A DNA stretch of 64,000 bases. Origin: an uncultured Bacteroidia bacterium. Its GTDB lineage: Bacteria; Bacteroidota; Bacteroidia; Bacteroidales; UBA932. Of this stretch, positions 54,726 through 63,392 are shown piece after piece (position 1 is the first letter of the stretch; the number at the start of each line of letters is the position of its first letter). A program made the translations under genes and the position numbers. The DNA lies in assembly GCA_902768985.1 (NCBI GenBank), contig CACXNA010000002.1, positions 1 to 64,000 on the forward strand, read 5' to 3'. The notes below the pieces were generated by a model that saw only the letters and a program-made list of their open reading frames with translations, did not search any database and was not told the DNA's origin.

Positions 54726-56471
54726 ATGAAAAAGGACAGTCTTTACCTGACCGAACGCCAGCACCAGGCCAACCGCCTGCTGCGTGAAGGCGACTACAAA
54801 AGCATCCGCGAAATGCTGGGACGCATCAAGGACCAGCTTCCCAAGCAGCCCATCCTTGCGGAACTGAACGACAAGAAAGAAATCGTCTACCATACCTCCG
54901 AGGACATCTACGAGGAAGTGATGTCCCTCGGCGACGGCCTGCTGGACGCCGGACTCGGCGGGAAGCATATCGCCATCGTTTCCGAGAACTGCGTCCGCTA
55001 CGTCATCGCGGACATCTGCATCTCCAGCGGTGTCGGCGTCGTGACGCCCATCGACGTCAACGCCCCCGCCCCGCTGCTCGCCATGCTGCTTGCCAAGTGC
55101 GACGCCGACGCTGCCCTGTGCGGCGCGGAGCAGCTTCCCCTGCTGCGCGAAGTGCAGCCCCAGTGCCCGCGGCTCAAGGCCCTGATCACCATCGACAAGA
55201 AAGTCGACGGCGTCCCTTACTATGAAGAACTGGTCGCGCGCGGCCGCGAAATCGGCGAGGGCGGTCCCTACCGCACCTGCGAACTGGACCTCGACGCCCC
55301 TGCCAAGATCCTCTTCACCAGCGGCACCACCGGCGCCAACAAGGGTGTCGTCCTGACGAACGCCAACCTGGCCGCCAACATGGTCAACTGCATGGACACC
55401 ATCCGGGCCACGGACGACGAGAACACCTCCATGAGCGTCCTTCCGATGCACCATGCCACGGAAATCAACACGCACATCATGACGCGTATAGGCAGCGGCC
55501 GTCTGACCTACGTCAACGGCAACATCCGCAACATGATGACGAACATCAAGATCTTCCAGCCCACCATCACGACCATCGTCCCGATGATCCTCAACGCGTT
55601 CTACAAGAACATCTGGGCCAATGCCCGCAAGGCCGGCAAGGAAGAGAAGCTCAAGAAGGGCATCAAGATCTCCAACCTGCTGCGCAAATTCGGCATCGAC
55701 AAGACGCACAGCATGTTCAAGGACATCTATGAGCCTTTCGGCGGCAAGCTCGACATGATCGTCAGCGGCGGCTCCATGCTCAACCCCGTCGTCATCAAGG
55801 GGATGAACGACCTGGGCTGGCGTATCGAAAACGGCTACGGCATCACGGAGTGCGGTCCGCTCATCTCGATCAATTCCGACACGCTCTCCGAGCACCTCAG
55901 CGTGGGCAAGGCCTGCCCGGGTCTCGAGGTGAAGATCGCCAACCCGGACGAGGACGGGATCGGCGACCTGTGCGTGCGCGGCAAGAGCGTTTTCCGCGAA
56001 TACTACAAGGATCCGGAGGCCACGGCCGCCGTCTTCGACGCAGAAGGATACTTCAACACCGGCGACAGCGCCCGTATTGACGAGCAGGGCCGCATCTTCC
56101 TGATGGGCCGCAAGAAGAACACCATCGTGCTGCCCAGCGGCAAGAACATCTGTCCGGAAGAGGTCGAGAACGTGATTGAGACCGGCATGGACTTCGCCGA
56201 TGACATCGTGGTCTACCGCGCCGAGCAGCGTGTCGGCAACGCCACCCGCGAGGTGCTCGTGGCCGGCCTCTACATCTCCGACGAGGCCGTCCGCGCCGAC
56301 CGCGAAAAGATTGCCGCCACCATGCGGCGGATCAACTCCAACCTTCCTGATTACAAACAAATTGAATATATAGAACTCCCTGCCACCGGCTACGAGAAGA
56401 CTTCCACCCGCAAGATCAAGCGGGCCGGTCTCCCGACCGTCTGCTCCGGGGAAGGCATCAACCTGTCTTAA
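54726..56471 (+). CDS. AMP-binding acyl/aryl ligase
   Basis: The 581-residue adenylating enzyme has motifs FTSGTTGANKGVVL (ATP), LPMHHATE, NGYGITECGP, GYFNTGDSA and the late lysine KTSTRKIKRAG. The general pattern is that of fatty-acyl-CoA or fatty-acyl-AMP ligases rather than of amino-acid-specific NRPS domains. Position between a condensation-like gene and a carrier-protein gene suggests that it loads an acyl group on that carrier. It is distinct in sequence from the two other AMP-ligases in the window (16154 and 43381). Confidence 0.85.
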   Translation: MKKDSLYLTERQHQANRLLREGDYKSIREMLGRIKDQLPKQPILAELNDKKEIVYHTSEDIYEEVMSLGDGLLDAGLGGKHIAIVSENCVRYVIADICISSGVGVVTPIDVNAPAPLLAMLLAKCDADAALCGAEQLPLLREVQPQCPRLKALITIDKKVDGVPYYEELVARGREIGEGGPYRTCELDLDAPAKILFTSGTTGANKGVVLTNANLAANMVNCMDTIRATDDENTSMSVLPMHHATEINTHIMTRIGSGRLTYVNGNIRNMMTNIKIFQPTITTIVPMILNAFYKNIWANARKAGKEEKLKKGIKISNLLRKFGIDKTHSMFKDIYEPFGGKLDMIVSGGSMLNPVVIKGMNDLGWRIENGYGITECGPLISINSDTLSEHLSVGKACPGLEVKIANPDEDGIGDLCVRGKSVFREYYKDPEATAAVFDAEGYFNTGDSARIDEQGRIFLMGRKKNTIVLPSGKNICPEEVENVIETGMDFADDIVVYRAEQRVGNATREVLVAGLYISDEAVRADREKIAATMRRINSNLPDYKQIEYIELPATGYEKTSTRKIKRAGLPTVCSGEGINLS

Positions 56472-56476
56472 GTATT

Positions 56477-56710
56477 ATGGATGTAAAAAAAGAATTCCTG
56501 GGCATTCTCCAGGACTACGTAGACTTCCCCGTGGAGGAAGTCGATACGGAAGCCGCCTTCAAAGCCGCCTCCGGCATCGACTCCTTCGTATTTATTGAAA
56601 TGATCGCCGCCATCGAAGACCACTTCGGCATCACCATCCCCAACGCCGACCTGAAGAGCTTCAACACCATCAGCGACATCATCCGCTACATCGAAGCCCG
56701 GGTAAACTAA
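56477..56710 (+). CDS. Acyl/peptidyl carrier protein
   Basis: The 77-residue protein is a typical carrier: four helices, acidic, with the phosphopantetheine serine S36 in GIDSFVFIEM. It is five bases after the AMP-ligase gene and is the last gene of the operon. The housekeeping acpP is not in the window, and this protein is more likely dedicated to the ligase and condensation protein encoded upstream. Confidence 0.9.
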   Translation: MDVKKEFLGILQDYVDFPVEEVDTEAAFKAASGIDSFVFIEMIAAIEDHFGITIPNADLKSFNTISDIIRYIEARVN

Positions 56711-56788
56711 TGCCGGTGGGCTAACCCCCCCGGCCCCCCTGCGTCGCAAAGCTCCGAGCCCTAATCTCGGAACCAATATTGGCCAAAA

Positions 56789-56851
56789 TCGGCGCCGACC
56801 CCACTTTTAAAACCCGGGTCGGCGCCGATTTCGCCGTTTTTCGGCACCGAC
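56789..56851. repeat. GC-rich palindrome with partial second copy
   Basis: Arms TCGGCGCCGACCC (56789-56801) and GGGTCGGCGCCGA (56816-56828) enclose a 14-base loop. A related arm TCGGCACCGAC restarts at 56841, 52 bases after the first, but its closing arm is not found. It may be a decayed member of the paired-palindrome architecture. Confidence 0.6.
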
Positions 56852-56909
56852 ATCCTTGCCAGCACCGCACAGCCCATTGCCCTGCGCTCCCGCGCGGACG
56901 GGTAGGACT

Positions 56910-56988
56910 GTCCTCAAAAAGGATCGGTTTTGAGGATAAGTGGCGGAAAAACCGGCCTCCATCCTCAAATACGGCCTAGTTTGAGGAC
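56910..56988. repeat. Paired-palindrome element, copy C (28-23-28)
   Basis: Units at 56910-56937 and 56961-56988 with arms GTCCTCAAA/TTTGAGGAT and ATCCTCAAA/TTTGAGGAC; the 23-base spacer has an A-run. Lengths equal copies A and B; loops differ. Confidence 0.9.
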
Positions 56989-56999
56989 GGGGAGGAGGA

Positions 57000-57049
57000 G
57001 AGTTGTTTGGCTTCGTCGCGCTTGCGCTTCTGGTACATCTGCCAGGTAA
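57000..57049 (-). pseudogene. Possible duplicated C-terminal fragment of the transporter gene
   Basis: On the minus strand this stretch reads ITWQMYQKRKRDEAKQL, close to the C-terminus NTYQMYRKRKQEEIRRR of the transporter encoded at 57130-58107. The two are separated by the repeats at 57051-57094. It may be the original gene end displaced by a repeat insertion, or the relic of a second transporter copy. Confidence 0.45.
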
Positions 57050-57129
57050 TTCGGAGCGAAGCGACGCAGGGGGTCTGGGGGAAACGGCCCCCAGTATTCT
57101 ATCGGCACAACTGCGCTAACAGCATAGCA

Positions 57130-58107
57130 TTATCGTCGCCTGATTTCCTCCTGTTTGCGCTTCCTGTACATTTGGTACGTGTTGTAGCAGTTATGCCAAA
57201 TCGAATAGAAGCCGCCGGCGACGGAGGTGACGGGATCGAGGAAGGTGTAGCCCATCCAAATGCCGAAGACGGTGTTCTTCTGGCCGAGGGCCTGGCCGGC
57301 GGAGATGGGACACTTGTAGCGGCGGCCGATGGCGCGGCCGAGCCAGAACTGGAAGGCGCAGGCCAGCAGCGAGGCGACGCCGATCTCCCAGAGCACCACG
57401 GCGCCGGAATCGTTCTGCACGATGGCGCGCGTGCTCATCAGGATGGCGAGCGTGAGCGAGACCGCCCAAATATAGAATGACAGGTTCGGGAAGCCCATCA
57501 GCCAGGCGTGGAACTTCGGCAGCAGGTAGCGCACGAGCCAGGCCGACAGGCAGGGCAGGATCAGCAGCGGGAACACCTTCGCGAGGATGCGCATGAAGGC
57601 TTCGCCGAATGTCAACCCAGCCATCGGGTGGATCAGCGGCACCATCAGCGGCACCAGCACCGCCACCACCAGGTTGATCAGCACGGTGTAAGTCACCACC
57701 CCCGCCATATTGCCGCCCAGCTTGCCCGTGACCACGGCGCAGGCCGTCGCCGTCGGGCAGATCAGGCACAGCATCGCCGCCTCAACGCCGGCACGGGCCG
57801 GCACGGCCGGCCACAGGATCAGCACCAGCGCCAGCCCCACGAACGTCAGCGACTGCACGAGCAGCAGCCAGCCCATCCAGCGGTGCGGCCGCATCTGCTG
57901 CGGCTCGATCTTGCAGAAACTCAGGAAAAGCATCGCGAAGAGCAGCAGGGGCTGCAGCTCCTTGACAATGCTCTCCAGCACCGGCCCCGCGCTATGCAGC
58001 GCCGGAATGGCATGATAGACCAGATACAGGGAGGCGCCCACAATCATGCCGATAATGAGCGCCCAGTCCCTGAGGAACTTCAGAAAAGTATAACGGTACT
58101 CCCCCAT
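57130..58107 (-). CDS. Bile acid:sodium symporter-family transporter
   Basis: The 325-residue membrane protein has about nine or ten helices of the BASS (COG0385) fold, with the crossover-type segment ICPTATACAVVTGKLGGN and a second one near QALGQKNTVFGIWMG. Family members carry bile acids, pantothenate (PanS) or other organic anions. It starts one base after the stop codon of the purD-folD fusion, so it is the last gene of the purine operon; that context hints at a precursor or folate-related substrate rather than bile acids. The basic C-terminal tail appears duplicated at 57000-57049. Confidence 0.82.
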   Translation of the reverse strand: MGEYRYTFLKFLRDWALIIGMIVGASLYLVYHAIPALHSAGPVLESIVKELQPLLLFAMLFLSFCKIEPQQMRPHRWMGWLLLVQSLTFVGLALVLILWPAVPARAGVEAAMLCLICPTATACAVVTGKLGGNMAGVVTYTVLINLVVAVLVPLMVPLIHPMAGLTFGEAFMRILAKVFPLLILPCLSAWLVRYLLPKFHAWLMGFPNLSFYIWAVSLTLAILMSTRAIVQNDSGAVVLWEIGVASLLACAFQFWLGRAIGRRYKCPISAGQALGQKNTVFGIWMGYTFLDPVTSVAGGFYSIWHNCYNTYQMYRKRKQEEIRRR

Positions 58108-58108
58108 G

Positions 58109-60220
58109 CTACCGCGGTTCGACCCGCGCGAGGAAACTCTCGACCGTGTTCTCCATCAGCATCGCGATGGTCATCGGCCCCACGCCGCCCGGCACGGGCG
58201 TGATCGCGGAAGCGCGCAGGCGGGCGCCGACATAGTCCACGTCGCCGCAGAGCTTGCCGTCCGCGTCGCGGTTGATGCCGACGTCGATCACCACGGCCCC
58301 GGGCTTGATCATGTCGCCCGTGACCATGTTCGGCCGGCCCACGGCCACCACCAGCACATCCGCCTGCAGCGTCATGGCCTTGAGGTCCTTGGTGCGGGAA
58401 TGCGCGATGATCACGGTGGCGTTGCGGTCCAGCAGGAGCTTCGCCACCGGCTTGCCGACGATGTTGCTGCGGCCCACGACCACGGCGGTCTTGCCCGCGA
58501 GGTCGATGCCGCTCTCGTCGATCAGCCGGAGGATGCCCTTCGGCGTGCAGGGAACGGTGCAGGGACGGCCGAGCCAGAGGTCGGAGACGTTGCCGGGATG
58601 GAATCCGTCCACATCCTTCTCCTTAGCGATCGCGTCGATGACGCGCTCCTCGTTGATCTGTTTGGGCAGCGGAAGCTGCACCAGGATGCCGTCCACCTCG
58701 GGATCGCGGTTCAGGTCGTCGATCATCTTGAGGAGGGCCTCCTCGGTGGCGTCCTCGGCCATCGTGATGAGGCGGGAATTCATGCCCACGTAGATGGCGG
58801 ACTTGACCTTGTTGCGCACGTAGACCTGGCTCGCGGGGTTGTTGCCCACGATGATGACGGCCAGCGACGGCTTGCGGCCGTACTTGACTTCCAGCCTTTC
58901 CACCTGCTCGCGCAGGCTGTCCTTGATGGAATTCGAAAGCGCCTTGCCGTCCAGGACCTTGCCGTCCAGCGCCCAGTGGGCGATGTCGCGGCGGAAGAAG
59001 AGATTGTCGCAGCGGATCTTGGCGACCTCGGCGTACACCTTCTCCCAGGCGGTGCGGGTGTCCTTGCCCTCGGCCACGACCATCATCACGCGGCCGCCGG
59101 CCGTCAGCAGGCGGTCGCCGTCGCGCTTGGTGCCCATGTGGTACACGCGCCCGTCGACCTGATCCGCACCGAGGATCTCGGCGCCCTTCTCGTAGGAGCC
59201 GGGATAGCCCTTGGAGGCCAGCACGACGCCCAGCGTCACGGCCTGGCGCCACTTCGGCTCCGCCACGGGGCGACCCGTGGCCACGGCCTCGAAAATGTCA
59301 TAGATATCGCTCTCCAGCAACGGCAGCACGACCTCGGTCTCGGGGTCGCCGAAGCGGGCGTTGAACTCGATCACCTTGATGCCGTCCGGGGTCTTCATCA
59401 GACCGCCGTAGAGCACGCCCGACAGCGGGCAGCCCTCGGCGGCCATCGCCTTGGCGGTGGCCTTCAGGATCTGCTCGAGGGCGAAGGCTTCGTCCTCCTT
59501 CGTGATGAAAGGCAGGCCCGTGTAGGCGCCCATGCCGCCGGTGTTCGGGCCCTTGTCGCCGTCGAAGGCGCGCTTGTGGTCCTGCGAGAGCGGCATCGGG
59601 TAAACCCGCTCCCCGTCCACGAATGCCATGAAGGAGAACTCGGGACCCGTCAGGAAATCCTCCACCACCACGCGGCCCTTGCCGAAGGCCTCGTCCAGCA
59701 GCATGCTGCGCAGCGCGGCCTCGGCCTCCGCCGCGTCGGCGGCGATGACGACGCCCTTGCCGGCGGCCAGGCCGTCGTACTTCAGCACGGCCGGGAACGG
59801 CCGCGCGTTCACGTAGGCGAGCGCCTCGTCGAAGTTGTCAAAGCTGCGGTAGCCCGCCGTCGGGATGGCATATTTGTCCATCAGGATCTTGGCGAACTCC
59901 TTGCTGCTCTCGATGCGCGTGGCAGCCTGCGTGTGCCCGAAAATCTTCAGCCCGGCGGCGCGGAAGGCGTCCACGACGCCGACGGACAGCGCCGCCTCGG
60001 GGCCCACGACCGTGAGGTCGATCCCCTGCTCCTGCGCGAACTTCAGCAGGCCGGCGACGTCCGTATCTTTCACGGGCACGCACTCCGCCTGCGCGGCGAT
60101 GCCGGCGTTGCCGGGGGCGCAGAAGATCTTCGCCACCTGCGGGGAACGGCTGAGCGCGTCCACGATGGCGTGGCAGCGTCCGCCGCCACCGACCACGAGC
60201 ACTTTCTTATCTTTTGCCAT
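58109..60220 (-). CDS. purD-folD: Fusion of GAR synthetase (PurD) and methylene-THF dehydrogenase/cyclohydrolase (FolD)
   Basis: One 703-residue frame encodes two complete enzymes. Residues 1-about 415 are PurD: GGGGRCHAI at the N-terminus, the ATP-grasp region (VLKYDGLAAGKGV, GPEFSFMAF, NARFGDPET) and the normal PurD end RRDIAHWAL. Residues about 418-703 are FolD: LDGKALSNSI, the catalytic YVRNK, QLPLPKQI, GRSNIVGKP and PVPGGVGPMT. There is no linker: the usual FolD N-terminus follows the usual PurD C-terminus directly. PurD makes glycinamide ribonucleotide; FolD supplies 10-formyl-THF that PurN and PurH use, and both are encoded just upstream. The start at 60220 is PurD's normal MAKDKKVLVVG; the frame upstream is not family-like. 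Confidence 0.92.
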   Translation of the reverse strand: MAKDKKVLVVGGGGRCHAIVDALSRSPQVAKIFCAPGNAGIAAQAECVPVKDTDVAGLLKFAQEQGIDLTVVGPEAALSVGVVDAFRAAGLKIFGHTQAATRIESSKEFAKILMDKYAIPTAGYRSFDNFDEALAYVNARPFPAVLKYDGLAAGKGVVIAADAAEAEAALRSMLLDEAFGKGRVVVEDFLTGPEFSFMAFVDGERVYPMPLSQDHKRAFDGDKGPNTGGMGAYTGLPFITKEDEAFALEQILKATAKAMAAEGCPLSGVLYGGLMKTPDGIKVIEFNARFGDPETEVVLPLLESDIYDIFEAVATGRPVAEPKWRQAVTLGVVLASKGYPGSYEKGAEILGADQVDGRVYHMGTKRDGDRLLTAGGRVMMVVAEGKDTRTAWEKVYAEVAKIRCDNLFFRRDIAHWALDGKVLDGKALSNSIKDSLREQVERLEVKYGRKPSLAVIIVGNNPASQVYVRNKVKSAIYVGMNSRLITMAEDATEEALLKMIDDLNRDPEVDGILVQLPLPKQINEERVIDAIAKEKDVDGFHPGNVSDLWLGRPCTVPCTPKGILRLIDESGIDLAGKTAVVVGRSNIVGKPVAKLLLDRNATVIIAHSRTKDLKAMTLQADVLVVAVGRPNMVTGDMIKPGAVVIDVGINRDADGKLCGDVDYVGARLRASAITPVPGGVGPMTIAMLMENTVESFLARVEPR

Positions 60221-60224
60221 AGGA

Positions 60225-61757
60225 CTAATGCTTGAAATGTCTGATTCCGGTGAAGAGCATCGTGATGCCGAGCTCGTCCGCCTTCTTGATCGCATCCTCG
60301 TCGCGGATGCTGCCGCCCGGCTGCACGATGGCGGTCACGCCGTACTTCGCGGCCAGGGCCACGGTGTCGTCGAAGGGCAGGAAGCCGTCGGACGCGAGGA
60401 TGAGCCCCTCGGTGAATCCGGCCGCCTTGGCCTGCTCCAGCGCGATCTCGGCGGAGCCGACGCGGTTGGTCTGGCCCGCACCCACGCCGATGGTGTGGTT
60501 GTCGCGCACCACGGCGATGGCGTTGGACTTGATGTGCTTGACGATGCGCCAGCCGAAGTCGAGGTCGGCCATCTGGGCCGCCGTGGGCCGGACCTTCGTC
60601 ACGCACATCTCCGGCTTGACCTGCTCCACGGCCGTGTCAAGCTGCTGGGCGAGCATGCCGCCGTTCACGCCGACGTACTGCATCGGGGCCTGAGCCTCAG
60701 CGGCCATCGGCACCTCCAGCACGCGGAGGTTCTTCTTCGAGGAGAGGATCTCCAGCGCCTCCGGCGAGAAGGACGGGGCGATCACGATTTCGAGGAAAAT
60801 GGGCTTCATGCCCGCGGCCACCTCGGCGGTGAGCTCGCGGTTCACGCCCACGATGCCGCCGTAGATGCTGACCTTGTCAGCCTCGTAGGCGGCTTGCCAG
60901 GCCTGCTCGATGGTCTCGCCGACCGCCGCGCCGCACGGGTTCATGTGCTTGAGCGCCACGCAGAAGGGCTTGTCGGAGAAGTCGCGCAGCACGTTCAGGG
61001 CCGCGTTGGCATCCTGGATATTGTTGTAGGAGAGCTCCTTGCCCTGGATCTGCTTCGCGAAAGCGAGGGAATACAGGGCAGGCTCCATGGCAGCGTAGAA
61101 CTTCGCGGCCTGGTGGGGGTTCTCGCCGTAGCGGAGACCCTGCTTGAGGTCGTACTCGAGGAAGAGCTTCTCGTTCAGGCCGGCCTGCTTGCGCATCCAG
61201 GAAGAAATGCACATGTCGTACTCGGCCGTGTGGGTATAGGCCTTGGCGGAGAGCTGCAGGCGCGTCTGGTCGGAGGTCTTGCCGTTCGCCTTGAGTTCGT
61301 CCAGCACGCGGTCATAGTCCGCGGGGTCGCAGACGATGGTCACATCGCGCCAGTTCTTGGCGGCGCTGCGCACCATCGACGGGCCGCCGATGTCGATGTT
61401 CTCGATGGCATCCTCCATCGACACGCCATCCTTGGCGATGGTCTGACGGAAAGGATAAAGGTTCACGCACACGAGGTCGATGGTCTCGATCCCCTGCTCG
61501 GCAAGCGTCTGCATGTGGGCAGGCACGTCGCGGCGCGCGAGGATGCCGCCGTGCACCTTCGGGTGCAGGGTCTTCACGCGGCCGTCGAGGATCTCGGGGA
61601 AGCCGGTGACTTCGCTGATGCCCACGGTCTTCACGCCGCTGCTCTCCAGCAGCTTCTGCGTGCCGCCCGTGGCGATGATGGTCCAACCCAATGCCTGGAG
61701 CCCCTGCACGAACGGCACGAGCCCGGTCTTGTCGCTTACACTGACTAACGCTCTCAT
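60225..61757 (-). CDS. purH: Bifunctional AICAR formyltransferase/IMP cyclohydrolase
   Basis: The 510-residue protein performs the last two steps of IMP synthesis. The N-terminal MGS-like cyclohydrolase domain starts RALVSVSDKTG and includes STEVTG-like ISEVTGFPEILDGRVKTLHP; the C-terminal transformylase has KHMNPCG (active-site Lys-His) and IQPGGSIRD-like VQPGGSIRDED. The ATG at 61757 overlaps the purN stop codon (ATGA); upstream in-frame codons are purN shadow. Confidence 0.95.
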   Translation of the reverse strand: MRALVSVSDKTGLVPFVQGLQALGWTIIATGGTQKLLESSGVKTVGISEVTGFPEILDGRVKTLHPKVHGGILARRDVPAHMQTLAEQGIETIDLVCVNLYPFRQTIAKDGVSMEDAIENIDIGGPSMVRSAAKNWRDVTIVCDPADYDRVLDELKANGKTSDQTRLQLSAKAYTHTAEYDMCISSWMRKQAGLNEKLFLEYDLKQGLRYGENPHQAAKFYAAMEPALYSLAFAKQIQGKELSYNNIQDANAALNVLRDFSDKPFCVALKHMNPCGAAVGETIEQAWQAAYEADKVSIYGGIVGVNRELTAEVAAGMKPIFLEIVIAPSFSPEALEILSSKKNLRVLEVPMAAEAQAPMQYVGVNGGMLAQQLDTAVEQVKPEMCVTKVRPTAAQMADLDFGWRIVKHIKSNAIAVVRDNHTIGVGAGQTNRVGSAEIALEQAKAAGFTEGLILASDGFLPFDDTVALAAKYGVTAIVQPGGSIRDEDAIKKADELGITMLFTGIRHFKH

Positions 61758-62320
61758 ATCTGTTTCAATAATTTCTGTATGGTTTCCACGTATAACTGAT
61801 GCTCGATCTTCTGACCGATGCGGTGCACCTCCTCGGGGTCGTTGCCGTCGTATTCGAAGGCCCGCTGGGCGATGATCTTGCCGCCGTCGAGGTCGCCGTT
61901 CACCCAATGGATGGAGATGCCGTACACCTTGACGCCGTATTCAACCGCCTGCTCCACGGCGTGCGCGCCCTTGAAGGCGGGCAGCAGCGAAGGGTGGATG
62001 TTGATGATGCGGCCGCCGTAGGCCTCCAGCAGCACGTCGGAGATGATGCGCATGTAGCCCGCCAGGCAGACGAGGTCGATGCCTGCGGCGTCCATCCGCT
62101 TGATCACCTCCCGCTCGAAATCCGCCTTGGAGGCGAATTCTTTCGGGCTGGCGACGAAGCTCGGGACGCCGAAACGCTCGGCGCGCGCCACCACGGCGGC
62201 GCCCGGCTTGTCGCAGACCATCAGGGCCACTTCGGCGTCCAGCCGCCCGTCGGCGCAAGCCTGGGCGATGGCCTCGAAGTTGGTCCCGGAGCCGCTGGCG
62301 AATACCGCTAACTTCTTCAT
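61754..62320 (-). CDS. purN: Phosphoribosylglycinamide formyltransferase
   Basis: The 188-residue enzyme transfers a formyl group from 10-formyl-THF to GAR. It begins MKKLAVFASGSGTNFEAI and has the catalytic INIHPSLLPAFKG and HWVNGDLDGGKII segments with the Asn-His-Asp triad. The start follows directly on a dispersed repeat (62322-62352) that fills the gap after purM; the longer open frame that reads through the repeat ([10 protein letters not shown]) is rejected. Confidence 0.95.
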   Translation of the reverse strand: MKKLAVFASGSGTNFEAIAQACADGRLDAEVALMVCDKPGAAVVARAERFGVPSFVASPKEFASKADFEREVIKRMDAAGIDLVCLAGYMRIISDVLLEAYGGRIINIHPSLLPAFKGAHAVEQAVEYGVKVYGISIHWVNGDLDGGKIIAQRAFEYDGNDPEEVHRIGQKIEHQLYVETIQKLLKQI

Positions 62321-62321
62321 A

Positions 62322-62352
62322 ATATATTCTTCACTACGTTCAGAATGACAAT
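62322..62352. repeat. Dispersed repeat between purM and purN
   Basis: On the minus strand it reads TTGTCATTCTGAACG...AGTGAAGAAT, the same family as the two copies inside the NtrC-type regulator gene (4127-4193). It covers essentially the whole intergenic gap and could fold as a hairpin ahead of the purN start codon. Confidence 0.85.
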
Positions 62353-63383
62353 TATGCCATTTTGATGTTGACACCCGGCTGGTCGGTGACGCGGCCGATG
62401 ACGGAAGCTTTCTCGCCGTGGGCCTCGAGGATGCTGATGGCCTTGTCCGCCTCGGAGGCGTCGATGGCCAGCACCATGCCGATGCCCATGTTGAAGATGT
62501 TGAACATCTCGCGATGCGCGACGCCGCCCCATTTCTCCAGCATCTTGAAGACCGGAAGGATCTCCCAGGTGCCCTCGATGATCTCAAGGCCCTGGCCGCC
62601 CTGCAGGATGCGGGGGATGTTCTCGTCGAAGCCGCCGCCCGTGATGTGCGCCACGCCGTGCACGTCGCACTGGCGGATGACGTCGAGCACCTGCTTGACG
62701 TAGATGCGCGTCGGGGTCAGCAGGACCTCGCCGAGGGTGCGGCCGTCGAACTCGGGAATGGCGTCGGAGAAAGCGTGACCGCTGTCCGCGACGATCTTGC
62801 GCACCAGGCTGAAGCCGTTGGAATGCACGCCGCTGGAGGCGATGCCCACCAGGATGTCGCCCACCTTCACCTTCGTGCCGTCGATGAGCTTGCTCTTCTC
62901 GACGACGCCCGTCGTGAAGCCGGCGATGTCGTACTCGTCGCCCTCGTACATGCCGGGCATTTCGGCCGTCTCGCCGCCCACCAGGGCGCAGCCCGCCTGC
63001 CGGCAGCCTTCGGCCACGCCGGCGACGATGGCCTCCACCTTCGCGGGAACATTGTGGCCCAGGGCCACGTAGTCGAGGAAGAAGAGGGGCTCGGCGCCCT
63101 GCGCGAGCACGTCGTTGACGCACATCGCCACGGCGTCGATGCCGATGGTGTCGTGCTTGTCCATCGCGAACGCGATCTTGAGCTTGGTGCCCACGCCGTC
63201 GGTGCCGCTCACCAGGACCGGCTCCTTGTAGCCGAGCGAAGCGAGGTCGAACATGCCGCCGAAGGATCCGATGCCGCCCATCGAGCCCGGACGGGCCGTG
63301 GAGGCGACGTGCTGCTTGATGCGGCGGACCACCTCGTAGCCCGCTTCCAGGTTCACGCCTGCTTTTTCGTAAGATTGTGCCAT
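62352..63383 (-). CDS. purM: Phosphoribosylformylglycinamidine cyclo-ligase
   Basis: The 343-residue AIR synthetase closes the imidazole ring of AIR with ATP. Visible family motifs are [38 protein letters not shown] and [13 protein letters not shown]. It follows purF by nine bases on the minus strand. Confidence 0.95.
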   Translation of the reverse strand: MAQSYEKAGVNLEAGYEVVRRIKQHVASTARPGSMGGIGSFGGMFDLASLGYKEPVLVSGTDGVGTKLKIAFAMDKHDTIGIDAVAMCVNDVLAQGAEPLFFLDYVALGHNVPAKVEAIVAGVAEGCRQAGCALVGGETAEMPGMYEGDEYDIAGFTTGVVEKSKLIDGTKVKVGDILVGIASSGVHSNGFSLVRKIVADSGHAFSDAIPEFDGRTLGEVLLTPTRIYVKQVLDVIRQCDVHGVAHITGGGFDENIPRILQGGQGLEIIEGTWEILPVFKMLEKWGGVAHREMFNIFNMGIGMVLAIDASEADKAISILEAHGEKASVIGRVTDQPGVNIKMA

Positions 63384-63392
63384 ATCTCTTTT

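Larger units (their letters stand above)
56711..57129. other. Gene-free repeat island between convergent operons
   Basis: This 419-base gap has no intact gene. It contains: outer inverted repeats CCCCCTGCGTCGC...GCTCCGAG (about 56735-56758) and TCGGAGC...GCGACGCAGGGGG (57051-57073); a palindrome with 13-base arms TCGGCGCCGACCC/GGGTCGGCGCCGA (56789-56828) and a degenerate half copy at 56841; paired-palindrome element copy C (56910-56988); a CTGGGGG/CCCCCAG hairpin (57075-57094); and a fragment that resembles the C-terminus of the neighbouring transporter (57000-57049). Confidence 0.75.
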
